Shown: positions 46,413 to 56,093 of the stretch, piece after piece
Numbering within the stretch: position 1 is the first letter of the stretch
Layout of the letters: each line of letters begins with the position of its first letter
DNA from: RYN-230 sp963770535
Lineage (GTDB): Bacteria > Actinomycetota > Actinomycetes > Streptosporangiales > Streptosporangiaceae
Direction: 5' to 3'
Assembly: GCA_963770535.1 (NCBI GenBank)
Contig: CAVYPZ010000007.1
Span: 744,001-808,000 of the forward strand
DNA length: 64,000 nt
The notes under the pieces: generated by a model
Told to the model about the DNA's origin: nothing
Databases searched by the model: none
Seen by the model: the letters and a program-made list of their open reading frames with translations, nothing else
Made by a program: the position numbers and the translations under genes

Positions 46413-47477
46413 GTGACCAGGATGGGTTACCGGACTGCGCTGGCGGCCCTGCTGGCCGCGCTGGTCTGTCTCGGCCTCATGCCCCGTGCCCAGGCTCAGG
46501 CCCGGCCGGCGGGCACCGGCGCGGCTGGCTTAACCAGCTTGTGCGGTGCCCTGGATGGCACACACCCGGCCACAGTCACTCACGTCATGTTCATCTTGTT
46601 CGAGAATAAGTCGTATGGCGCCATTGTCGGCAGCAAGTCGGCACCTTATATCAATCAGACCCTGATTCCAGGCTGCGGGCTGGCCGCGAACTACCACAAT
46701 TTCTCGCATCCGTCCACGCCCAACTATCTGGCCCTGACCTCAGGGACTGCGCAGGGGAAAGCCGTGAGCGCCGACTGTTTACCTTCCGGATGCCCGCAGC
46801 CGCAAGCGTCGATCTTCTCCCAGCTCAGCGCCGACGGGCAGACGTGGCGTGAGTATGCCGAGGCGATGCCGGCCAACTGCGACAAAAAGAATTACGACAA
46901 CACCGCGTTTGTCAACGCGGACGGCAGCACCGGGGAGTTCTACTACGTGCGGCACGCGCCGCCGGCGTATTACACGTCGCCGCCCGTCCCCGCGGACTGT
47001 TCTAGCTGGGATGTGCCGCTCGGCACGACTAGCTCGGGAAACCTCCTGGACGCGCTGTCCCCGGGCTATGACGGACTGCCCGCGTTCAGCTTCGTCACGC
47101 CGGGCGGGTGCAACGACATGCACGATTGTTCCGTCAGCGTGGGGGATGATTGGCTGAGGGAATGGATTCCGCTCATCCAGCAGTCGGCCGCCTACCAGAA
47201 TGGCCAGCTTGTCGTGTTCATTACCTCAGACGAAGGTTCCGGGGCGGACAAGGTAAATGGCGAGAGCTGCTGGGACTCCGCGCACGCCGACTCCGCCAGC
47301 TATCCCTCGTGTCACATTGCCACGATCGTGATGTCCCCGTACACCCCTCCGGGCACGAGGTCAGCGAGCTATTTCAACCATCTGAGCCTGCTCGGCACCG
47401 CCGAGGACCTGCTCGGGTTGCCCCGGCTCGCTACCACCGAGGGGTACGCAGGACTTCAGTCCGCGTTCGGGCTCTGA
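46413..47477 (+). CDS. Secreted phosphoesterase-family protein (acid phosphatase-like)
   Basis: 354 residues with a Sec signal (TALAALLAALVCLGLMPRAQA). The mature part matches the phosphoesterase family of phospholipase C/acid phosphatase type: HVMFILFENKSYGAIVGS, YHNFSHPSTPNYLALTSG, FSFVTPGGCNDMHDCSV, VVFITSDEGSGAD and a late NHLSLLGTAEDLLGL. Eight or so Cys suggest disulfides outside the cell. GTG 46413 follows GGCGAGGGGG. It probably releases phosphate from organic esters; phosphate control cannot be confirmed since I see no clear PHO box. Confidence 0.8.
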   Translation: MTRMGYRTALAALLAALVCLGLMPRAQAQARPAGTGAAGLTSLCGALDGTHPATVTHVMFILFENKSYGAIVGSKSAPYINQTLIPGCGLAANYHNFSHPSTPNYLALTSGTAQGKAVSADCLPSGCPQPQASIFSQLSADGQTWREYAEAMPANCDKKNYDNTAFVNADGSTGEFYYVRHAPPAYYTSPPVPADCSSWDVPLGTTSSGNLLDALSPGYDGLPAFSFVTPGGCNDMHDCSVSVGDDWLREWIPLIQQSAAYQNGQLVVFITSDEGSGADKVNGESCWDSAHADSASYPSCHIATIVMSPYTPPGTRSASYFNHLSLLGTAEDLLGLPRLATTEGYAGLQSAFGL

Positions 47478-47487
47478 GCCGCCCCGG

Positions 47488-49602
47488 CTAGCACGTGCCT
47501 GAGGCGGTCAGGATGAAGGCCGCGATCTCGGCCTCGTAGCGCAGCTGGTCGTAGCGGCCTGCGGGGCCCACGTGCGCCCCGGCGCCGAGCTCGGCCCGGA
47601 ACAGGACCCGGCTGCCTGCGGTGCCCGTGCCCGTGGTGCCCGTGCCTGCGGTGCCCGTGCCCGCCGGCCCCGTGCCCGGACTGGTGGCCCGGAGCCGGGC
47701 CACCCACTTGGCCGGCTCGTGGATCAGCACCCGCGGGTCGTGCAGGCTCCCGGTCACCAGCAGGTCGGGCCGCGGGCCCGCCGGCACGTTGTCGTAGGGG
47801 CTGTAGGACAGCTGGTAGTCGCGCATGGCCGGATCACGCGGATCACCCCACTCGTCCCACTCGGTGATGGTCAGCGGGATGGACGGGTCGAGCATCGTGG
47901 TCACGACGTCCACGAACGGGACCTCGGCGACCACCGCCCGCCAGCGGCCCGGCGCCAGGGAGAACACCGCGCCCTGGAGCAGCCCCCCGGCCGACAGGCC
48001 GCGCGAGGAGATCCGGTCCGGGGCTGCCCATCCGCCGCCGGCCAGCGTGTCGGCGGCCGCGATGAAGTCGGTGAACGTGGTGCGCTTGCGGTCCAGGTGA
48101 CCCTCGGCCCACCACCGGCGCCCGCCCTCGCCGCCGCCACGCACGTGCGCCACCGCGTACACGAACCCCCGGTCCAGCAGGCTCGGCGTGACCACGCTGA
48201 ACTCCGGCCAGGAACACGCCTCGTAGGCGCCGTAGCCGTACAGCAGGGCGGGCGCGGACCCGTCGCGGCGCAGCCCGCGGCGGTAGGCGAGCGTCACCGG
48301 AATGGGGGTGCCGTCCGGGGCGGGCGCGCTGATCCGCTCGGTCACGTACGCCGCCTGGTCGTATCCGGGGACTTCCTGGCGCTTGCGCAGCTCCCACCGG
48401 CCGCTGGCCAGGTCCACGTCATGCCAGGACGGCGGCTCGGTCAGCGACTCCGTGCGCACGGTCACCGTGGCCGCGGTGTACTCCTCGTTCACCGCCAGGG
48501 CCAGGGCCTGCTCCGGGCCACCCGCCTCGATCAGCCGCTGCGCCCCGCTGTCGCGGTCGACCACGCGCAGCTGGGTCTGCGCTCCGCGGCGCTGCTCCAC
48601 CACCAGGTAGCGCCCGAACACGTCGCAGCGCACCAGCCGGGTGTCGGGGGCCGGCCCGATGACCTCGGTCCACCCGGCCGGGCGGGGTGCGGTGGCCGGG
48701 GCCCGGACCAGCCGGAACTCCGCTGCCCCGGCGTTGGTGACGAGGTACAGGTCGCCCCCGCCCGGGCCGCGGGCATGATCGGCGTGGTACTCGGTGCCCT
48801 GGCTCCGGGGGATGGCCACGGCGGGCGCCGCGCGGCTGTCGCCCGCGGGGATCAGCAGGGTCTCGGTGGTGTCGCGGGACGCGGTCTCGATCAGCAGCCA
48901 GGCCCCGCTGCGGGTGGCGCGGACGGTCAGCTCGAACCGCTCGTCGTCCTCCCGGTACACCAGCGTGTCGCGGCCGGGCGGGGTGCCGAGCTCGTGCCGC
49001 CAGATCTCATGGGGCCGGTACGCCTCGTCGGTGACCACGTACAGCAGCGCGCGGGAGTCCGCAGCCCAGGCCAGCCCGTAGTACGTCCGCTCGATGCGCT
49101 CCGCCAGGTCGGTCCCGGCCGTGAGGTCACGGACCCTCAGCTGGTACACCTCGTCGCCGTCGAAATCCACCGAGTAGGCCAGGTACCGCCCGTCCGGGCT
49201 GATCTCGCGCACGCCCAGCTCCGCGTAGCTGCCGGTGGCGGCCGGGTCGGCCAGCAGCAGGTTCTCGTCCAGCAGCACCTCGCCCGGGCCGCCGGGGCCC
49301 GCGGCCCGGCAGAACTGCTCCAGCTGCTGGCCGGCCACCGTCCGGGTGAAGTACCAGGAGCCGCCCTGGCGCCAGCGGGGCGATTCCCCGGCCGGGGGGA
49401 GCCGTGCGGCCATCTCCGCGAACAGTTCCTCCCGCAGCCGGTGCTGCGGCGCGGTCTGCCCGTCGTACCAGGCGCGCTCCGCGGCCAGGTACTCGCGCAT
49501 CTCGGGCTGGTCCCGGTCGCGCATCCAGGCGTACGGGTCGGCGCCGGGGCGGCCGCCCGCCGGTGGCCGCCGCGGGGCCGCTGGGGGCCCGGGGCCGGTC
49601 AT
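47488..49602 (-). CDS. ptrB: Oligopeptidase B-like S9 serine peptidase
   Basis: 704 residues in the prolyl-oligopeptidase layout: an N-terminal helical stretch (DPYAWMRDRDQPEMREYLAAE), a seven-blade propeller (EISPDGRYLAYSVD, YYGLAWAADSRALLYV) and a C-terminal hydrolase. Catalytic Ser is in GLSAGGLLQGA, Asp in TGSLHDPRV and His in GAHVGPAGRYD. The Ser motif has Leu for the usual Gly. It cleaves after basic residues in small peptides. A Gly-Thr repeat (GTGTAGTGTTGTGTAG) is inserted between Asp and His. The start overlaps the P1 peptidase stop as ATGA. Confidence 0.85.
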   Translation of the reverse strand: MTGPGPPAAPRRPPAGGRPGADPYAWMRDRDQPEMREYLAAERAWYDGQTAPQHRLREELFAEMAARLPPAGESPRWRQGGSWYFTRTVAGQQLEQFCRAAGPGGPGEVLLDENLLLADPAATGSYAELGVREISPDGRYLAYSVDFDGDEVYQLRVRDLTAGTDLAERIERTYYGLAWAADSRALLYVVTDEAYRPHEIWRHELGTPPGRDTLVYREDDERFELTVRATRSGAWLLIETASRDTTETLLIPAGDSRAAPAVAIPRSQGTEYHADHARGPGGGDLYLVTNAGAAEFRLVRAPATAPRPAGWTEVIGPAPDTRLVRCDVFGRYLVVEQRRGAQTQLRVVDRDSGAQRLIEAGGPEQALALAVNEEYTAATVTVRTESLTEPPSWHDVDLASGRWELRKRQEVPGYDQAAYVTERISAPAPDGTPIPVTLAYRRGLRRDGSAPALLYGYGAYEACSWPEFSVVTPSLLDRGFVYAVAHVRGGGEGGRRWWAEGHLDRKRTTFTDFIAAADTLAGGGWAAPDRISSRGLSAGGLLQGAVFSLAPGRWRAVVAEVPFVDVVTTMLDPSIPLTITEWDEWGDPRDPAMRDYQLSYSPYDNVPAGPRPDLLVTGSLHDPRVLIHEPAKWVARLRATSPGTGPAGTGTAGTGTTGTGTAGSRVLFRAELGAGAHVGPAGRYDQLRYEAEIAAFILTASGTC

Positions 49603-50708
49603 CCGGGGCCCTCCGGGCCGCTGGCGAGCAGGCTGCGCAGCGGGCCGGCGGGCAGCCCGTAGGAGGTGTGGCCGTCCCGGCCGGTGACCGTCACCGCCTG
49701 CAGCAGGCTGTTCAGCACGGCCTCCTCGGTCGCCTCCACCACGGCGGCGAAATAGCCGTCCAGCGCGCTGCCGGTGACGGGGGACCGGGATGAGGCGGCG
49801 CCGCGCGGCGCGCGCAGCCCCGTGGCCAGGGCCAGGAAGATCTCCCCGCTGGCGTGGTGCGCGGTGCTGCCGACCCGGGCCAGGCCCAGCCCGGCCCGGC
49901 GGGCCAGCCGCTGGCAGGCGGCCGCGTCCAGCGGCCCGTCGGTGAGCACCACCACGATGCACGAGCCCGCGGGGCCCGGCCGGGGCGTTGCGGCCCCGGG
50001 GCCCGCCCCCGTCCCGGCGGGATCGGGGAGCAGTCGCCCGGCCGGCACCCCGGCCACCGTGAGCCGCTCCCGGTCGCCGAAGTTGGTCATCGTGACCACC
50101 CCGACTGTCGCCCCGCCGGGTACCACCCGGGATGCGGTCCCGATCCCGCCCTTGTAGCCCAGGCAGCTCATCCCGGTTCCCGCGCCGACCGCGCCCTCGG
50201 CTGCGGCACCCGCCCCGGTGGACGCCCTGGCCGCCGCCAGCGCCTCCCGCACGTCGTCGCGCTGCACCTGCATCCGGCGGCTTTCGCTGAGAAAACTATC
50301 GTCGCACTCGGCCACGACCGGGATGATGACGTCCTCGGCACCGATCGCGGGCTGCTCGCCGGTGAGCAGCTCGCAGGCCGCGTCATAGACCCGGCCCAGC
50401 TGCATGGTCGAGGTCAGGAACACCGGTGTCTCGGCCAGCCCCCATTCCTGCGCGGCCAGCATCCCGGTGCATTCGCCGGCCCCGTTGAGCACCGCGCCGC
50501 CGGCCGGCACGGGGAAGCGGAACAGGTCACCGCCCGGGTCGATCACCGTCACCCCGGTCCGTGCCGTGCCCCGCCCGGCCGGCGGCGGTGGCTCGTCCCG
50601 CCACACGGTGGCGTGCCCCAGCCCGGCCCCCGGGACGTCGAGCACCGACCCGGTCGGGCCTGGTGGCAGCAGGCCGACGGTGATGCCAAGATCAGAAGCT
50701 CGCGGCAT
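49599..50708 (-). CDS. P1 family peptidase (DmpA/PepS-like aminopeptidase)
   Basis: 369 residues from ATG 50708. The opening VLDVPGAGLGHATVWRDE and GVTVIDPGGDLFRFPVPAGGAVLNGAGECTG are typical. The self-processing region reads GAVGAGTGMSCLGYKGGIGTASR, and the later catalytic part has GSTAHHASGEIFLALATG. These enzymes are made as one chain, cut themselves, and release N-terminal residues, sometimes beta- or D-amino acids. The gene is first in a two-gene peptidase operon with ptrB and faces the deacetylase homologue across 43 bases. Confidence 0.83.
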   Translation of the reverse strand: MPRASDLGITVGLLPPGPTGSVLDVPGAGLGHATVWRDEPPPPAGRGTARTGVTVIDPGGDLFRFPVPAGGAVLNGAGECTGMLAAQEWGLAETPVFLTSTMQLGRVYDAACELLTGEQPAIGAEDVIIPVVAECDDSFLSESRRMQVQRDDVREALAAARASTGAGAAAEGAVGAGTGMSCLGYKGGIGTASRVVPGGATVGVVTMTNFGDRERLTVAGVPAGRLLPDPAGTGAGPGAATPRPGPAGSCIVVVLTDGPLDAAACQRLARRAGLGLARVGSTAHHASGEIFLALATGLRAPRGAASSRSPVTGSALDGYFAAVVEATEEAVLNSLLQAVTVTGRDGHTSYGLPAGPLRSLLASGPEGPG

Positions 50709-50751
50709 CCAGCGATGGTAACCGCCGCCGCGCCGCGTGGGGAGGGTGCCC

Positions 50752-51817
50752 GTGAGCCTGCCGGTTCCGGTGGTCTGGAGCGAGGACTGCCTGCGGCATG
50801 AGCCGGCCGGGGAGGTGTGGCTGGGCGTGCGTGAGCCGGGCACCGAGATCCCGGCGCGGGCGCTGGTCCTGCGCGACGCGCTCGACCGCGGCGGGCGCGC
50901 CCGTCACCGCCGCGGGCCAGCACGACGACACGGTCCTGCGCCGGGTCCACGATCCCGCCCTGCTGGATCACCTCGCCTCGGTGTGGGAGGACTGGGAGGC
51001 AGCCGGGCTGCCGGCCCGGTACGGCCGGGACCGGGTGGTGCCCTACGTGTTCCCCACCCCCGGCCTGCTCGCCGGGCTGCCGCCGCGGATCCCGCCGGCC
51101 GTGCACGGCCGGGCCGGGCTGTACTGCTACGACACGATGACGCTGGTCGGCCCGGGCAGCTGGGCCGCGATCCGCGGCGCCGCGGACGCCGCCCAGACCG
51201 CGGCGGACCTGGTCAGCGGGGGCACGCCGCTGGCTTACGCGCTGTGCCGCCCGCCGGGGCATCATGCCAGCCGCGCCGCGTACGGCGGGTCCTGCTACCT
51301 GAACAACGCCGCGGTCGCGGCCGAGGCGCTGCGCGCGGCCGGGGCGGCGCGGGTCGCGGTGCTGGACATCGACGCGCACCACGGCAACGGCACTCAGATG
51401 ATCTTCTGGGACCGGCCCGACGTGTGGTACGGGTCGGTGCACGTCGACCCGGGCGCGGGCTGGTTCCCGCACTACCTGGGCTACGCCGGCGAGCGCGGCG
51501 CCGGGGCGGGCGCGGGCTTCACCCGGAACCTGCCGCTGGCCCCGGGGACCGGCGACGAGGGCTGGCTGGCCGCGCTGGGCGCGCTGTGCCGGGAGGCCGC
51601 GGCGTTCGCCCCGGAGGCCGTGGTGGTGTCGCTGGGCCTGGACGCGGCGGCGGCCGACCCGGAAAGCCCGCTGCGGGTGACCGAGTCCGGGTACCGGGCG
51701 GCCGGGCAGCTGATCGCGGCGCTCGGCCCGGCCGTCCTGATCCAGGAAGGCGGCTATGACCTCCCCTCGCTGGGCGCCTACGCCGTCGCCACCCTCCGCG
51801 GCGCCGCATCCCCCTGA
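50752..51817 (+). CDS. Class II histone-deacetylase-family protein (one frameshift)
   Basis: About 355 residues. GTG 50752 follows GGGGAGG; the start reads SLPVPVVWSEDCLRHEPAGE. An extra base near 50899 moves the frame; after it comes APVTAAGQHDDTVLRRVHDP. Catalytic zinc motifs are present: CRPPGHHASRAAYGGSCYLNN, VAVLDIDAHHGNGTQ and VSLGLDA, ending IQEGGYDL. Bacterial class II homologues include acetylpolyamine amidohydrolases and protein deacetylases; the motifs do not decide which. It is divergent from the peptidase operon. Confidence 0.82.
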
Positions 51818-52245
51818 CCCGCTGGGATCCCGTCAGTGCGGTGCATTTTGGTCGTCATAGGGGTATGCGCTAAATCCGAAAATGTAGCCACGCCCGCGCA
51901 GCAACGCCTGCTGACCATCGAGTGGACGTCGCAGCTATAGACAGACCAGCCAGCGGCGCCCGGTCCGCACCTTGCAACCGGCAGGGCCGCGCAGCCACGC
52001 TTGCCCGCGCGTCCCTGCGACCACAGGCCGGCCCGGCCACCATGCGATGGCCCCGGCCGTCGCCCGGCCGACCGGGGTGCCCCGCGGGCGCACGGCCTAT
52101 CCCCCAGGATGCCCCTGTGCGTCAATCATCGTGGTCAGCCTGCTGCTGGGCAGGCCGTCATCTCCGTCGTAGGCAGGCCGGGACGGCCGGTGATCAGCCT
52201 CCTAGAGCACGAGACGCCGCCCTGAGCAAGCCACGACGCCCGTGT
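51818..52245. other. Intergenic region between convergent genes
   Basis: About 430 bases between the deacetylase homologue and the beta-helix gene, which end toward each other. No frame here shows family similarity and I find no convincing terminator hairpin. Confidence 0.45.
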
Positions 52246-53568
52246 TCAGCCGGTACAGCCCCCGACCGACCCGGCTGGTGCGCAGTTGTCGGGCTGGTTG
52301 TTCCTGACCACGGTGGACGCCGAGATTCCAGTCTCAGTGGCGTCTCGGCCGCCGTTGTAAATCCCGCCGCCGTCCCCGCCGGCGGTGTTGCCGGTGATCC
52401 GGCCGCCTGTGATGCCCAGCCTTCCGTTCCCGAAGAGATTTTCTTGATAGATGGCCCCGCCATCTGCACTGGCCTCGTTCCAGCGGAAAGCGGTATCAGT
52501 CACCGACACCTGCGATTCATTGCCTATGGCGCCGCCGTCGGCAGCGCTATTGCCAGTGAACGTATCGCCGGTCATCGTCGCGGTCTCGAAATTGTAGATA
52601 CCGCCGCCCCAACCAGTGGCAGTGTTGCCCGTGAACACATCATCAGCAGCGGTCAGATCCCCGCTGGGGTAGCTGCTGAAATCGATACCGCCGCCGCCCC
52701 CGGGGGTGGTGTTGCATCTGAAAGTGCTGTGGGTCACCGAAACCTCACCTGAGGAACCGGTGTCGATGATGCCGCTGCCGGTGTTGCGGGTGAACACGCT
52801 GCGGGTCACCGTAAGCTCGCACTCTGTGGCGAGGCACGCTATGCCGGCCCCGGTGTTGCCGGTGAAGGTGCTGCCGGTCACGCTGACGGCGCCCGTGTTG
52901 ATACCGCGGCTGATCTCCTGCATTACCGCGTTGATTCCCCCGGCGGTGAGCTGGCCTGAGATGGTGCTGCCGGTGTTATCTGTGAAGGTGCTGCGGGTCA
53001 CGGTCAGCGGCACCCCATTGTCGTTGATGGCACTGCCGGTGTTGCCGGTGAAGACGGAGCCGGTGACTGTGGCGGCCACTCCGATGGTGTCGTAGTAGCC
53101 GCCGATGTTGAGGGCCCCGCCGGTGTTGCCGGTGAAGGTGCTGCGGGTCACGGCCAGGGTGTCGGCGGAGGGCTCGAAACCGTTCATGTTGATGGCACCG
53201 TCGCCGTTACTGAAGGTCAGGTTACTGACCGCCAGGTCGGCGTCGCCGGTGGTGACATCCAGCAGCGCGAAGGCGGGTGTGCCCGGCGCGGTGCTGCGCT
53301 CAAGAGTAGCGCCCCGCCCGGCGATAGTAAGGGTGACAGTGACCGGGGGCAGGGCGGCCGTCAGGACGTAATCACACCCGGCGGCCAGCCGGATCGTCTC
53401 ACCACTCACCGCGCCGGTCAGGGCAGCGGCCAGCGCCGTGGTACTGCACGGCACGGAAACCGGGGACGCCGCAACCGCCAGGGCTGGCTGCGCGCTGGCC
53501 AGTCCGGCAGCCATGAGCGTCGCGACCGCTATGACCCCTGCCGGTACTTTCGGGAACTTTATCAGCAT
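52246..53568 (-). CDS. Secreted right-handed beta-helix repeat protein
   Basis: 440 residues from ATG 53568, with AAAGGA ten bases upstream. A signal peptide (AVATLMAAGLASAQPALA) is followed by VSGETIRLAAGCDYVLTAA and many turns of a parallel beta-helix, seen as recurring units such as STFTGNTG, SVFTGNTG, DVFTGNTA and DTFTGNSA with GGGIYN or DGGAIY between them. This is the polymorphic-outer-membrane-protein/choice-of-anchor repeat style found in surface or secreted adhesins. No catalytic motif or anchor is visible, so it is likely released. Ser/Thr-rich codon use differs from neighbours. Confidence 0.78.
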   Translation of the reverse strand: MLIKFPKVPAGVIAVATLMAAGLASAQPALAVAASPVSVPCSTTALAAALTGAVSGETIRLAAGCDYVLTAALPPVTVTLTIAGRGATLERSTAPGTPAFALLDVTTGDADLAVSNLTFSNGDGAINMNGFEPSADTLAVTRSTFTGNTGGALNIGGYYDTIGVAATVTGSVFTGNTGSAINDNGVPLTVTRSTFTDNTGSTISGQLTAGGINAVMQEISRGINTGAVSVTGSTFTGNTGAGIACLATECELTVTRSVFTRNTGSGIIDTGSSGEVSVTHSTFRCNTTPGGGGGIDFSSYPSGDLTAADDVFTGNTATGWGGGIYNFETATMTGDTFTGNSAADGGAIGNESQVSVTDTAFRWNEASADGGAIYQENLFGNGRLGITGGRITGNTAGGDGGGIYNGGRDATETGISASTVVRNNQPDNCAPAGSVGGCTG

Positions 53569-54143
53569 CACCGCTGAATCCTTTCTACGTTTTCCGCGCG
53601 TCCCCATAGCCGCGACGTAAAAGGTGCAAACCGTTTATGCATGGCCAGGTGAACAGGCTCGCCCGCCCTGGAGTCACCAGCAGCACGGTAGCAGCCGAGA
53701 TGATGCGCACCGGATAATAGAGTCAGGACAAAGAGCAGCCGTTATAGGGTGACGACTACGGACCTCTATCTATTCCGCAGGCCGCCATACGAGGAATGTC
53801 CGGCAACAACTCCCTTGAGAAACCCGCATTTCGTGCCGGGCGTCCGATCAGCCACCAGGCCAGCGGCCCGCAGAGCTGCTCATAGCGAACGACGCGCGGA
53901 ACAGCACTCACATCCGCACATTCCCGGACCACCCGACGCCGTTTGCGGCCTCCCCACAGCCCCCAGGGATTCCCCCCGCACCCCCTAATGCCACCCCTCC
54001 CGGCCCGCCCAAGGGCCCGCTACGCGGACCACAGCCACCGTGGCCGGGGCAAAGACCATGGCTCAGGCGGAACAGCCAGCGGCGCAAAACCGAAACCGTG
54101 GCTCAGGCAACCCGTGAACAGGCCAGCGAGGCAGACCAGAACG
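53569..54143. other. Intergenic region upstream of the beta-helix gene
   Basis: About 575 bases with a lower-GC core around 53620-53780 (for example TATTAT near 53715 on the minus strand) that likely carries the beta-helix promoter. The open frames on the plus strand show no protein-like composition. It is a GC-composition break with its neighbours, so a former gene is possible. Confidence 0.45.
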
Positions 54144-54629
54144 TCAGTCCCGCTGCGCGCCTTCCGGCCAGATCACCCGTACAGGAGTGCCCTTCTCGTG
54201 GGCATAGGCAACGACGTCCGCCGTTCCCCCGTACGCCCGTGCAGGCTCGCCGTCCCAGACTGCCCACAGCTCATCAGCCAGCCCGACCATGAACTCACTC
54301 GCGGCCATATGAGCCTCCGGGGTGGAATCACGGAACGGCAGCGGGTGCACGACTGCCGCCCGCACCATCAGAGCGTCATACTCTGCGAGCGCCTCGGCTG
54401 GCAACCCCTCCCGGTACCTCAGCGCAGGGACAATCACCTCAATCCGACCGCCCGAATCCAGCACCGCGCGAGCAAAAATCTGGTCAGCCCCGTCCGCCAG
54501 GCAGGACAGCCCCGTGACAGCCAGCGCGCTCTGGTCCAGCGCCAGCCGGAACGCGTCACTAACCAGGTGCACCGTGCCCGCTGGCAGGCCACGATGCCCG
54601 GACACGGCCACCCGCACAGAACCACCCAT
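54144..54629 (-). CDS. SLOG/Rossmann-like nucleotide-binding protein, uncharacterised
   Basis: 161 residues from ATG 54629, one base after the upstream gene's stop. The core reads VRVAVSGHRGLPAG, ALAVTGLSCLADGADQIFARAVL, RIEVIVPALRYREGLP, VGLADELWAVWDGEPARAYGGTADVVAYAHEKGTPVRVIWP. The alternating strands, the Gly-His-Arg loop and the GxADVVxYA end fit the SLOG superfamily (YpsA/LOG/DprA-like), which binds nucleotide-derived ligands. Its co-translation with an XRE-TPR protein suggests a ligand-sensing partnership, which is inference. Confidence 0.62.
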   Translation of the reverse strand: MGGSVRVAVSGHRGLPAGTVHLVSDAFRLALDQSALAVTGLSCLADGADQIFARAVLDSGGRIEVIVPALRYREGLPAEALAEYDALMVRAAVVHPLPFRDSTPEAHMAASEFMVGLADELWAVWDGEPARAYGGTADVVAYAHEKGTPVRVIWPEGAQRD

Positions 54630-54630
54630 C

Positions 54631-55920
54631 TCAGGGGAACGCGGCCCGGAGCCGCTGATCAAAGACGTGGACATTCGCCGTGACCGGCCCGGCATAACCA
54701 TGCCGGAATCGACGGGACCGTTGGATAATCCGTTCAGAGTTATAACGCCTGCCAGTAGCCAGCGCCTCTCCAGCCAGCCGGAACGCCTCATCGACGCGCA
54801 CTCTATCCCGTTGATCCACGCCTTCCTGGCGGTCGGCGGTGGCCACCTCTAGCATTACCATCGCCCGCTGTTTCGGGGCAGGCTGAATCGCTGCCACTGA
54901 CTCTGCAAACGCGGCGAGCGCATCGGCGGGACGGCCGGTCCTGACACAGACCAGCGCGCGGTAACCAGCCAGCTTGGCGTGGTCAAACTGGAACATCCAC
55001 GGCCACGGGGGTGGCAGCCCGGCGTCACTACGCCTCACTGCCTCACCAGCCCTGTCAAGCGCGTCAGTCGCGCCGCTGCTCTCACGCGCTGCGGCACGGC
55101 CCAGCGCCTCAATGGCAGCCAGCCATGCATGAGGCGCAGGATGCTCCGACGCCGATATTTGCTCCCGGGCCCTGTCGATCAGCCCTAGCCCGCTTTCATG
55201 ATCACCACAGTCAATCTCGAACGCCGCGAGGCTTCCCAGCATGTAGCCCGCGAGCAGGTCATGTCCGGCATGGCGCGCAGCGCCGACCGCCAGGCGGTAA
55301 TACGTCCGGGCCGTGCCCATGTCACACATGTCCGCATGCAGCCAGGCCGCGAAACCCGCCGCCTCGCTGAGCGCCGCCGCGACATCCTCGCCCGTCCGTG
55401 ACCTGCGTGTCCGGTCCAGCATGCGGTTCGCCATCTCAACATGCGCACCAACGCTAGGAGCAAGATCACGGGCACACGTCGTCGCATCAAGCCGCCGCTG
55501 CGCACGCGTGATCTCAGTCAACGACGGCCCGGCATTCTCATCCGTCTCTGTAAGCCCAGGCCAGGCCAGCACGGTCAGCGCAACTGCCTTGCCAAAATCA
55601 CGCCGTTTCGCCGGATCCTCCCCTCCAGAGCCGAATCGCAGCAGGTGCAGCGGGATTCCCAGCCGACCCGACACCTCCCGCGCCTGATCTAACGTAAGCA
55701 CCTGCTTCCCTCGCATCACCTTTGAAACCCAGCTCTGGGAATAACCCACCTCGGCGGCAAGCTGCGCCTGGGTCCAGCCCAGCGCCCCCCGGATCTCCTC
55801 CAGAAGAACCGGGAAATCACAAGCGGCGAGTGCGCTCGCGACGACATGACCAGACCAGAACTCCGGGGATAGCCACCCTGTATCACGATGCACAAAACCT
55901 AGGCTACGCGTGGTCACCAC
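54631..55920 (-). CDS. XRE-family HTH protein with helical (TPR-like) C-terminal domain
   Basis: 429 residues. The HTH at residues 40-90 reads LLEEIRGALGWTQAQLAAEVGYSQSWVSKVMRGKQVLTLDQAREVSGRLG. The remainder is helical, with pairs such as EAAGFAAWLHADMCDMGTARTYYRLAVGAARHAGH resembling tetratricopeptide repeats. Proteins of this build are common in actinomycetes as ligand- or peptide-responsive regulators. GTG 55920 is uncertain; downstream GTG codons could be used. It precedes the SLOG-like gene with one base between. Confidence 0.75.
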   Translation of the reverse strand: MVTTRSLGFVHRDTGWLSPEFWSGHVVASALAACDFPVLLEEIRGALGWTQAQLAAEVGYSQSWVSKVMRGKQVLTLDQAREVSGRLGIPLHLLRFGSGGEDPAKRRDFGKAVALTVLAWPGLTETDENAGPSLTEITRAQRRLDATTCARDLAPSVGAHVEMANRMLDRTRRSRTGEDVAAALSEAAGFAAWLHADMCDMGTARTYYRLAVGAARHAGHDLLAGYMLGSLAAFEIDCGDHESGLGLIDRAREQISASEHPAPHAWLAAIEALGRAAARESSGATDALDRAGEAVRRSDAGLPPPWPWMFQFDHAKLAGYRALVCVRTGRPADALAAFAESVAAIQPAPKQRAMVMLEVATADRQEGVDQRDRVRVDEAFRLAGEALATGRRYNSERIIQRSRRFRHGYAGPVTANVHVFDQRLRAAFP

Positions 55921-56093
55921 AGGTTCGCTCTAGTCGCACCAGGAATCCCGCCACGCCTGTTCGCACTACCGCGTTCCCTTCCCGCCGGGCCTGAACGGAT
56001 CATCGACACCAGCCCGCAAAGCGCAGGTAGCCGTGGGCTCGGGTCAGACCTGGCAGCACCTCACATGCCAGATGGAAAGGAGATGAATGCCGT

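Noticed and set aside
51922..52752. Plus-strand frame opposite the beta-helix gene
   Set aside because: The opposite strand has a signal peptide and clear repeats; this frame is its shadow plus intergenic sequence.
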